This document shows positions 43,601 through 49,997 of a stretch of 64,000 nt of DNA, in pieces. A program made the translations under genes and the position numbers. Origin of the DNA: Candidatus Borkfalkia ceftriaxoniphila (GTDB taxonomy: Bacteria; Bacillota; Clostridia; Christensenellales; Borkfalkiaceae); assembly GCF_004134775.1 (NCBI RefSeq), contig NZ_SDOZ01000002.1, positions 780,005 through 844,004 on the forward strand. Reading direction: 5' to 3'. The notes beneath the pieces were generated by a model. That model was not told where the DNA came from, ran no database searches, and was given only the letters and a program-made list of their open reading frames with translations. The number at the start of each line of letters is the position of its first letter. Position 1 is the stretch's first letter.

Positions 43601-44875
43601 CGCCGCCGTCAGTTTATTTTTAAGCGCGGAATCGGTGTAAATTCCGTTGGATTTAAAAGAAAAAGTCGTATAGCTTAAACCGTAGCCGAACGCATAAGTG
43701 ACGTTTTCTTCCCACCACTGCTGCGCGGCGTCCGCATCGATCTGATACATATCATGGTAATAAGTTTCATAATACTTATAACCTAAATAAATACCCTCTT
43801 CATAGTCGATGCCGTGGAATCCTTCGGTATCGCTGATAACGTCGGTTGTCGTGCCGTCGGCGCCCTCAGTGGTTCCTGCCGAAGAACCCGCTTCGTTCAT
43901 GTATGTATTCGAACCTGCGCCCTTCGACCCCGTCTGATCGTTGTTACCGAAGTTGTACCAGGTAGGATCCGCAGTAAAGTCGGTATACCATTCGTCGACC
44001 AGTCCGCCGGAGGGATTGATGTCGCCTTTTAAAATCTTACCGAGTGCTGCGAGCCCGCCTTCTCCGGGTCTGTCGATATTGATGATCGCATCGATATTCT
44101 CGTCGTCCCGCAATTCCTCTATTTCCATGGCATTGGACGTATTGAGTACGACGACCACCTTATCAAATTTTTCCTCTACCATTTTAATAAGCGCGCGCTC
44201 GCTGTCGGTAAGCATGAGATAATGCTTATACGTCTTGCCGTCTTTCTCCGCAAGCGCTACGTGGGACGCGGTGTCCTTTTCGTCCAGAAGATTGGTACCG
44301 GCCTCCTCGCTCGTGACGCGCTTCGCATCGCTTCCTTCGCCGCCCGTTCTCGCAAGCACGACGACAGCCGCGTCGCTATACATACTGAACGAACTCGTTA
44401 CTTTTCCGTTGAAAGCATATTCTTCCTGCCCTATAGTGGCGCTTTGGTTGTCGTAGAAATTTTTCAACGTCGGATTTACCTTAAATCCCGCATCCGCCAA
44501 AACATCCGCGACCTTGTCTCCGCCGGCCGATGCGGTCGACTGGCCGCCGGTGGGAGCCGCGCCGATAAGGCTGTCCGCACTAACGCCGAAAACGCTGATC
44601 CATTCGTTGCCGCGCATAGGAAGAGCTTTATTCTGATTCTTTAACAGAACATCGCCCTCCGCCGCGGTATCCTCAGTCAACTGCTCGGCAGCCGAAAGAG
44701 TTTCTTCCAAAGAATCATAATCCGCGTAGTACTTGGTCATGCCCTTAGCCCCCATAACTTCCGCCCCGACACTCAAGATCGGCGAGGAAAGGCACGACAG
44801 ACCGAGGGCAAGCATTGTAGCGCAAGCAAACGCGCGAAACGCCCTTTTCTTGCCGACCCTGCTGATTTTTGCCAT
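40631..44875 (-). CDS. Large exported GH3 enzyme with reversed domains and Ig-like modules
   Basis: The 1414-residue protein begins with a signal peptide (about 10-38). Domains then follow in reversed GH3 order: sandwich domain (VLLKNQNKALPM, about 77-88), fibronectin-like domain (YAFGYGLSYTTFSF, about 395-410), and barrel (DIHRSPFSGRNNEYFSQD, KHTLMNDQE, nucleophile Asp in YFVTDGYIGW at about 1015). Two He_PIG-type Ig modules follow (about 1135-1210 and 1215-1295, with GTISGTPKESGTF), then a GDGGK linker, a short coiled coil (DLNDKISDLESTIKDLQ) and a C-terminal membrane anchor ending in SRKKKN. It acts on extracellular glycan. No sortase motif is present. Confidence 0.92.
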   Translation of the reverse strand: MAKISRVGKKRAFRAFACATMLALGLSCLSSPILSVGAEVMGAKGMTKYYADYDSLEETLSAAEQLTEDTAAEGDVLLKNQNKALPMRGNEWISVFGVSADSLIGAAPTGGQSTASAGGDKVADVLADAGFKVNPTLKNFYDNQSATIGQEEYAFNGKVTSSFSMYSDAAVVVLARTGGEGSDAKRVTSEEAGTNLLDEKDTASHVALAEKDGKTYKHYLMLTDSERALIKMVEEKFDKVVVVLNTSNAMEIEELRDDENIDAIINIDRPGEGGLAALGKILKGDINPSGGLVDEWYTDFTADPTWYNFGNNDQTGSKGAGSNTYMNEAGSSAGTTEGADGTTTDVISDTEGFHGIDYEEGIYLGYKYYETYYHDMYQIDADAAQQWWEENVTYAFGYGLSYTTFSFKSNGIYTDSALKNKLTAADQKTIASQLQSTYQKAAAVDTLYLPVTVTNTGSVAGKKTVQVYVSAPYETDSVVEKASVSLVGFAKTGILDPGESQTVVVSVNVQDMASWYSYYAQSDKVTKGAYIMESGEYTLRIMEDSHYDCSTVEKDGKYYVTDSEGVERAECYAEESFTLEQDIALEKDDYSGLQVSSLFTDGVNNNGEGMDKDTAVDESHFGNIRTKAMMKDQASGMTTMTRNASVSATDPSVVVKNDKNVASASIVNYTGVSVPTKPSEVKSTVNGFDLSFPKAPTAADLTFKDNVLDNWSYWDNYAVSSTYTGANDATKTYNKYYENDDDKGYVWSHTSVPTDWSQAKGTLGEYTNAGANGDKGAQKIKFYASSSSVNTIKFSDMAGADYNDEKWTEFLNQLTYDELCQVNTYCGYGTVNIDSVGKKVTVDRDGPNSINQEFQACAESLQAATWNTELAEKRGIIIGNIALITGFQGWYAPGADIHRSPFSGRNNEYFSQDGILGGYIGAALTQGVQSKGIICYAKHTLMNDQETDRGCLFTWCDEQAMRENYMKNFQMIFQEGGSQAGMTAYGRLAGKANTNNTNLSVELYQNEWGSHAYFVTDGYIGWNQRTNPDIMVRAGAQTILTTGNTEYLSGQTDPTTGEQPTGGFYKQGETLPDGKTAETEGVYIVQKGEDGKTYYEISYTQWYCVREMAHNVLYQVANSAGQFNGYGDLELDNGKLEATESLSVSNVSVSIESKLDKDSTVRYSLTGALPEGLTFDENTGTISGTPKESGTFNLTVNYVIDGWINKSATYVLTVDTAIQITAESSNFTEAAVGTEFYAEFTSDVYTSAEYNSITYSLKEGSSLPDGLTLNADGTITGSPEKAGTYTFTVVLTAKNEESGTNPAATPFAEGGDKGDGGKGDGGKGDGGNKDKTAETTFVIVVKGETTGGDTDITIEDLNDKISDLESTIKDLQNSLEGNTSSGCGSSVTGGAALVGAVVLLGATICMVVSRKKKN

Positions 44876-44938
44876 TAAGTTTCCCTCCTGTTTATAATTC
44901 GTTATCGGCTAACACTACCGTCCGCCTTTAACGACTTA

Positions 44939-44967
44939 ATTATAAAATCAAAAAACCCGAATAGCAA
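44939..44967 (-). promoter_or_regulatory. Promoter of the large GH3 gene
   Basis: TTGCTA (44962-44967), a 17-base spacer and TATAAT (44939-44944) on the minus strand, about 65 bases before the start codon at 44875. The -35 resembles the TTGCAA of the nearby two-component and GH43 promoters but lacks their palindrome. Confidence 0.65.
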
Positions 44968-45046
44968 TAGCACACGCACAACCTGCATTTAATCGCCCAC
45001 ATTGCGCGCGATAAAGTACAAATCAGCATTTTATTTGAACAAATTG

Positions 45047-45091
45047 CAAAAAAACGGAAGTACCGCGTCTTATCGAACGCGGTACTTCCGT
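45047..45091 (-). terminator. Terminator of the two-component operon
   Basis: A perfect 15-bp stem (45054-45068 with 45077-45091, ACGGAAGTACCGCGT) with an 8-base loop, followed on the minus strand by seven T. It lies 10 bases after the response regulator stop codon. Confidence 0.93.
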
Positions 45092-45100
45092 CTGCTCCTT

Positions 45101-45865
45101 TTACGACTCTCCGTTAAAAAGTACGGTGCCCATTTTTCGTAAATAATTGAGATAAATCGCTTTTAACTCCTGAACTTTGTCTCTGCTCACATTTATGTTC
45201 ACCCCGCCCTTATAATTGACCAAAACCCCCGTTCTTTCTATTTTCTGTACATACTTTAAATTGACCAGGTATCCCTTATACATCCGCACGATATCGTAGT
45301 TTGCAAGTTTTTTCTCAAATTCTTCCATAGACATCCTGCATTCGATCTCTTCGTTATCCGCCATATAGATATATTGCTTATAACGGAAACTTTCGATATA
45401 GACGATGTCGCTTACCTTAAGTTTTCTTACAACGGAGTTATTGTTCGTCTTGATCCCGATATAAGCGTTTTTGTTCATTCGCGTATTGACATAAGAACGC
45501 AAAGTATCGATCAGATCGTTTGTAAAATTATTTTTCCGCACAAATCCGAACGGACGCACCGAAAAGGTATCGAACACCATTTCTTCGCGGTTTGAAACAA
45601 AAATAATATCCGGCGCTTCCTCCGCCTTTTTTATCGCTTTCGCAAGGTCGATGCCGTTTAGTTTGGGCATATCGATATCCAAAAACAGAGCATCGTACTT
45701 TCTTTGCCCGCCTTCGATGTTTTTATATAGCGCAACGGGAGAAACATATTTGTCAATGGACGCGCTCAGCCCGAATTTAGCAAGTAATTTGTCGATCCTG
45801 TTGCAAATGGCTTCGCAAATAATTTCGTCATCGTCGCATACCGCGAACGAAACCGCTTTATCCAA
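45101..45865 (-). CDS. LytTR response regulator (AgrA-like)
   Basis: The 254-residue protein has a receiver domain (acidic pocket CDDDE at 10-14, phospho-acceptor Asp63 in LFLDIDMP, and Lys in FVRKN) and a LytTR DNA-binding domain (about 140-250; DIVYIESFRYKQYIY, FEKKLANYDIVRMYKGYLVNLKYV). The start is taken as TTG 45865: GGAGG lies 9 bases upstream and the histidine kinase stop codon ends 1 base before it, whereas an upstream in-frame TTG at 45895 has no ribosome site. With the kinase it likely senses a peptide or surface signal. Confidence 0.92.
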   Translation of the reverse strand: MDKAVSFAVCDDDEIICEAICNRIDKLLAKFGLSASIDKYVSPVALYKNIEGGQRKYDALFLDIDMPKLNGIDLAKAIKKAEEAPDIIFVSNREEMVFDTFSVRPFGFVRKNNFTNDLIDTLRSYVNTRMNKNAYIGIKTNNNSVVRKLKVSDIVYIESFRYKQYIYMADNEEIECRMSMEEFEKKLANYDIVRMYKGYLVNLKYVQKIERTGVLVNYKGGVNINVSRDKVQELKAIYLNYLRKMGTVLFNGES

Positions 45866-45866
45866 C

Positions 45867-47195
45867 TTATTTAACCTCCATACTTGTGAAATCAAGCATC
45901 ATTTCTGCGATAAACTCGTTATCCTCAACTTTATATTTTACGATGCCGTTATATTTTTCCACAATTCTTTTTACGATCCTGTGTCCGAACCCGTGATTAT
46001 CGGCATCCTCTTTTTCAGTATTCATTTCAAGAAGACGGTCCCTGTCGTAGTCGTCCCTGATGTGGTTCTGAACGCTGACATATAAGAAACCGGCCTGCCG
46101 AGCAATCTTGCAATCCACGAGGTAATCTTTGCTATCTGCCCGCAATACCCCTTCTATAGCGTTATCCAACAAATTCACCAGAATTCTGCAAAGGTCGCTC
46201 TTTTCAAACGGAAGTTCCGAAGGAACATTGATTCTCGTTACAAGTTGAATGCCATAATTGTTCGCTTTGAGAATTTCCATATTGATGACGGAATTAATAA
46301 ACTCGTTTCCGCAATCGATGAACGAACTGCCGCTTTCTTTCAAAAAACTTTCGTTCATAGATGAAAAATACCGTCCAAGCGCACCGTACTGCTTTTGTTC
46401 GAGCATCAGTTCAATCACTTTAAGTTGATTCTTAATATCATGCTTTATCTGCCGCATCTCCGAAATTGCCTGTTCAGAAACCGCCAGCATCTGTTTATCT
46501 GCCTCCAACAATTTATTTTTGACCTGTAATTCAATGACTTCTTTTCTACCCTTGCAATGAAAGTATATGATCATATAACTTGAAACAATCAAAATATAAA
46601 TTACGGCGAGCGTAAATATAAAGAAAGTGTCTTGACTGATGCCTCCGATCTTTACATTTAAAATCGTTTTTCCAATGATGAGCGACGAAGAACAAATAGC
46701 GCCGAGCATGATCATTGCCACGGAAAACACCGGAATGTCACTATATCGCGTAAGCGTATAACGGCGGATAAGCAAACTGAATCCTATGATCAACAGATAA
46801 AAAAGAATATTTACGAACGACCAGTCCGTGCCCACGGGTAAAACATTCATAACGAGTCTTCCCAAATCGGTAACGGCAATCACCGACGTATAAAGGACAG
46901 CGCCCATGATCATACGGCTCATTATATATACGCGATTGAATAATAAGTAAATAATGATTACCAACAGCCAAGAAATATGGAAATTGATCCCGCCAAGAAA
47001 TGTCCAAACCGAAGATAGTTCAAACAGTCCCCAATTTAATACTGTTCCGAGTGCAAACAGAGCGGCAAATTGCGCTGCCGCAAACGCGATCGAGCGAAAC
47101 GTCTTTTGAAACGGATAAAATACGATCAAAAGCGAGAGGCTCACCGCTGCAATTTGTAAAATAAAAATGTAATCATATACAAAAGTAAAAAACAT
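45867..47195 (-). CDS. Sensor histidine kinase (AgrC/GHKL-like)
   Basis: The 442-residue membrane kinase has six hydrophobic helices (to about 205), a linker helix, the phospho-acceptor His in RQIKHDIKNQLKV (about 251) and a GHKL ATPase domain with the N box LVNLLDNAIEG and the G box GFGHRIVKRIVEKYNG. It partners with the LytTR regulator encoded 1 base later. The ATG at 47195 has GGAGAT at a long spacing of about 10 bases and sits directly after two palindromes in the leader. Confidence 0.92.
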   Translation of the reverse strand: MFFTFVYDYIFILQIAAVSLSLLIVFYPFQKTFRSIAFAAAQFAALFALGTVLNWGLFELSSVWTFLGGINFHISWLLVIIIYLLFNRVYIMSRMIMGAVLYTSVIAVTDLGRLVMNVLPVGTDWSFVNILFYLLIIGFSLLIRRYTLTRYSDIPVFSVAMIMLGAICSSSLIIGKTILNVKIGGISQDTFFIFTLAVIYILIVSSYMIIYFHCKGRKEVIELQVKNKLLEADKQMLAVSEQAISEMRQIKHDIKNQLKVIELMLEQKQYGALGRYFSSMNESFLKESGSSFIDCGNEFINSVINMEILKANNYGIQLVTRINVPSELPFEKSDLCRILVNLLDNAIEGVLRADSKDYLVDCKIARQAGFLYVSVQNHIRDDYDRDRLLEMNTEKEDADNHGFGHRIVKRIVEKYNGIVKYKVEDNEFIAEMMLDFTSMEVK

Positions 47196-47210
47196 ATCGA
47201 TTAAATATCT

Positions 47211-47248
47211 CCGTTTGCGCTTAAGCGCAAACGGCAGGATCCTGCCGT
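47211..47248 (-). promoter_or_regulatory. Two overlapping perfect palindromes in the kinase leader
   Basis: A 24-bp perfect palindrome (47211-47234, half-site CCGTTTGCGCTT) and an 18-bp perfect palindrome (47231-47248, half-site ACGGCAGGA) share the 4 bases ACGG. They lie between the predicted transcript start (about 47255) and the kinase start; the GG of the ribosome binding site is the end of the first palindrome. They could be competing RNA hairpins that open or close the site, or DNA operators. Confidence 0.75.
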
Positions 47249-47261
47249 AGTATTTTTTTAC

Positions 47262-47290
47262 ATTATAACACGCTGATGTTTGCATTGCAA
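47262..47290 (-). promoter_or_regulatory. Promoter of the two-component operon with TTGCATTGCAA operator
   Basis: TTGCAA (47285-47290), 17 bases and TATAAT (47262-47267) on the minus strand. The -35 is half of a perfect 11-bp palindrome TTGCATTGCAA (47280-47290). The same motif sits on the -35 of the GH43 promoter. Confidence 0.75.
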
Positions 47291-47318
47291 TGGCTTTTGA
47301 CAAATTATAAATCAGACA

Positions 47319-48737
47319 CTAACCGAATGTAAAAGCGTAAAAATCACATTTCCCTTTGCCTTCATAAGTAAAATACAACGCCGCAACGATGTTACCGCCC
47401 TTCCACTCCCCGCAAAAATTTTCGAGGCATTCTGTTGCAAAAACAGGAATTATACACACGGGTTTATCGTCTTCTTTTATGCGAACGACAAATCTACCGC
47501 GCGCATTTCCTTTGACAGTCACGGAAATCCGATCGATGCCTTTTAAATCGAAATATTTAAAACCAGCCGTTGTTCCGTTGCAAAAATTAGCAATATATTG
47601 ATCGGGGTCGCTTTCTCTGTCTGTTCCTGTCTGTGTAAAATAAGGATATATACCTTTCTTCTTTTTAATAATATTGCGGTAAAAATGAACCCCGTTTCTT
47701 GAATATAGATTACAAGCAATCCGCGCCTCATATGTTCCCCGCCCCTCGAGCGGTTTTCCGTTCAATCCACAACTTGTCATTTCCACCTGCTGAATCGAAC
47801 CGTCCTTTTCGATTTGAATCTCTTCTGCACACGCTTGCCTCGAAAAACATGCACGGTTAGTATGGCGATGATAAAATATAAAGCATGTATTGTTAATTTC
47901 TAATAAACTACCATGAATATTACCCATATGATTAGAGGCTGACAATACATTTTTATGGTTTTTCAATCCTATGTCTCCGTTACTGACAATTGTACCTCCA
48001 TATTTCCAGTCGCCGTCAGGCTTATCGCTCGTTGCATAACACAATTCATGGCCGAGCCGTGAAGAATATATAAAATAATATTTATCCTTTATCTTTCTGA
48101 CCGATGACGCTTCAAAAAAAGCATGCTCTGCCAATTTACTGCTTTTGTTCGATGTAACAGTTAATTTGGGTGATCTGATTGGAGTTTTCATGTCTCTCGG
48201 ATCGAGTTCAATAACTGCCCCGCCTTTAATGTTCCTTTTCGATATACCCAACACGGGAAAAAACATTCCTGACCCGTAATACAACCATACCCGTCCATCC
48301 TCCACGTATACGGCTGGGTCAAAAGGGAGATATTCTTTTATCCAAGGATACAGATCCACTTCTCCGTGGTATCGGAATGGCCCCACAGGGGAATCAGCAA
48401 CTGCTACACGGATTGACCAACTTTTGCGCGTAATTCCGGGAGCAAAGGCATAATAGAGATAGAACTTCCCATCCGGAGATCGGCATACATCTGGTGCATA
48501 CATATTCCCTTTTTTACGAGGATCCTGCTTTTTACTCCAAATAACGCCTTCATATTTCCAATCAGACAAATCATCGACAGGTGCCGACCAACAAACATAA
48601 TCGTTTTTGCAAAAACTGTTGCCATTAAATTTGTCGTGAGAACCATATAAATACACTCTGTTTCCGAATATATGCGGCTCTCCGTCCGGAATATATTCCC
48701 AACTCGGAAGAAACGGATTGAACGCTTGGTATTTCAT
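47319..48737 (-). CDS. GH43-like glycosidase with C-terminal binding domain
   Basis: The 472-residue cytoplasmic protein has the five-bladed GH43-type core (about 1-310): PSWEYIPDGEPHIFGNRVYLYGSHD, NMYAPDVCRSPDGKFYLYYA, the PFDPAVYVEDGRVWLYYG blade and HAFFEASSVRKIKDKYYFIYS. Acidic residues in these blades fit the catalytic Asp/Glu set, and LEINNTCFIFYHRHT closes the propeller. The last 150 residues form an accessory beta-sandwich. No signal peptide, so it handles imported oligosaccharides, probably arabinosides or xylosides. Confidence 0.88.
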   Translation of the reverse strand: MKYQAFNPFLPSWEYIPDGEPHIFGNRVYLYGSHDKFNGNSFCKNDYVCWSAPVDDLSDWKYEGVIWSKKQDPRKKGNMYAPDVCRSPDGKFYLYYAFAPGITRKSWSIRVAVADSPVGPFRYHGEVDLYPWIKEYLPFDPAVYVEDGRVWLYYGSGMFFPVLGISKRNIKGGAVIELDPRDMKTPIRSPKLTVTSNKSSKLAEHAFFEASSVRKIKDKYYFIYSSRLGHELCYATSDKPDGDWKYGGTIVSNGDIGLKNHKNVLSASNHMGNIHGSLLEINNTCFIFYHRHTNRACFSRQACAEEIQIEKDGSIQQVEMTSCGLNGKPLEGRGTYEARIACNLYSRNGVHFYRNIIKKKKGIYPYFTQTGTDRESDPDQYIANFCNGTTAGFKYFDLKGIDRISVTVKGNARGRFVVRIKEDDKPVCIIPVFATECLENFCGEWKGGNIVAALYFTYEGKGKCDFYAFTFG

Positions 48738-48754
48738 TTCATCCCCCCGATCAC

Positions 48755-48783
48755 ACTATAGCACAGTATTGTATGCATTGCAA
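48755..48783 (-). promoter_or_regulatory. Promoter of the GH43 gene with TGCATTGCA operator
   Basis: TTGCAA (48778-48783), 17 bases and TATAGT (48755-48760) on the minus strand. The sequence around the -35 (TTTGCAATGCATACA) is nearly the same as at 47275-47292, with the palindrome TGCATTGCA at 48774-48782. The transcript leader is only about 11 bases long. Confidence 0.75.
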
Positions 48784-48928
48784 AGGATATTTACAAATCG
48801 TAGTTTTTTTTCAACAATCGTTGCTTTATTAATATTTGATTCACGTAAAAAAGTCGTGCCTAATTTGGGTTAAAAGAATGTTTAAATAATCCTTTCAAAC
48901 TAAAAAGGAGATTATAGTTTGCCGTTAA

Positions 48929-49486
48929 TACAGAGAGGCACTTACCAGACAGCAGCAAGCCGATTTCGTAAAAGCGATCGAAACCCAGCCCCTCCGCCCG
49001 TTGTTCGTATTTTTATTGCAGACAGGACTGCGGATCGGCGAGGCGCTTGCTCTGACGCACGAGGACATTGACCGCGAGAAAAAAACCGTGTCGGTCAATA
49101 AAGACGTTGTTTTTATCGCGGGCAAGCGTATCGAACAGGATACGCCCAAAAGCGCCGCGGGCGTGAGATCCGTTCCCATACCAGATGAAGCCTTAACATT
49201 GATCGCCAAAGCGAACGGAACGGAAAAGAGCGTGTTTCCCTTTACTTATGATTACGTCCGCTCGGCTCTGCGACGCATTTCCCTCTCGCTCGGGTTTAAC
49301 GTATCCGCCCATATTCTGCGCCATACCTATGCCACACGGCTGGAAGAGGCGGGCGTTTCCTCGAAAGTAAAGCAGTATCTGCTCGGCCATTCCACAAGCC
49401 GCATGACACAAGATGTTTATACCCATATCCAAAGCGATTTTATAAACGAAAAAGCGGAGCAAATCCGCTCCGCTTTCGGTGAGTAA
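48929..49486 (+). pseudogene. Tyrosine recombinase (integrase) fragment
   Basis: The only plus-strand gene. The open frame (YREALTRQQQADF... to ...IRSAFGE) covers the catalytic half of a phage/ICE-type integrase with all key residues: Arg in GLRIGE, Lys in the beta-hairpin, HILRHTYATR, LGHS and Tyr in DVYTH. The N-terminal DNA-binding arm and a start codon are missing: an in-frame stop (TAA) at 48926 precedes it, and no homologous coding sequence is seen upstream. It is probably the remnant of an integrated element next to the ABC-transporter locus. Confidence 0.85.
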
Positions 49487-49997
49487 AGACCCGTTTGACT
49501 TGTATTTTGACTACTAAAACAGGCTTTTACTCCAAAAAAATATGTAGTTTTCGGGCAGATAATCGACACTTTGCCCGATTTTGGTGGACAGAAACCATAC
49601 AAATCCGAACCTACAATTACAATTTTCGGACAAATGGTTTTGTTTTGCCGTAAATTTGCTTTAGACGTTATGAAGATCAAGCAATAATTTTATTTACACT
49701 TATTCGTAATTTTTTCGAAGTAGTAGGGATAACAGTTGTTTATAAATTGTAATCAACTGAAAATTAGATTGATTAAGTTGCGTTCAAACAAGGAAGACGC
49801 ACCATTTTTGTAGATGCAAGTCAGCGCAGGAAGCAAAAATATTCTTGTAAAAGCAAGGTTCACAGTTTATGGTCATTTGTAAATTACTTTTCACTTTTTC
49901 AATTTTTTACATTAATCTTTTTCAATTTTAAAAAATAATAAAATTTTAATTTTTAAGGAAGATCTTGCCTTTCCTTAATAATTTCTTCATGTAACTG
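49487..49997. other. AT-rich intergenic region after the integrase fragment
   Basis: No coding frame can be supported here. Visible structures are a small hairpin (CGGGCA with TGCCCG, near 49553-49580) and TTAAGGAA/TTCCTTAA (49953-49978) just past the ABC-transporter stop, which could end that transcript although its T-tail is poor. The stretch may contain decayed element sequence. Confidence 0.6.

Noticed and set aside
47212..47248. Simple terminator for the GH43 gene
   Set aside because: The palindromes lie downstream of a clear promoter and have no T-tail on the minus strand; leader control fits better.
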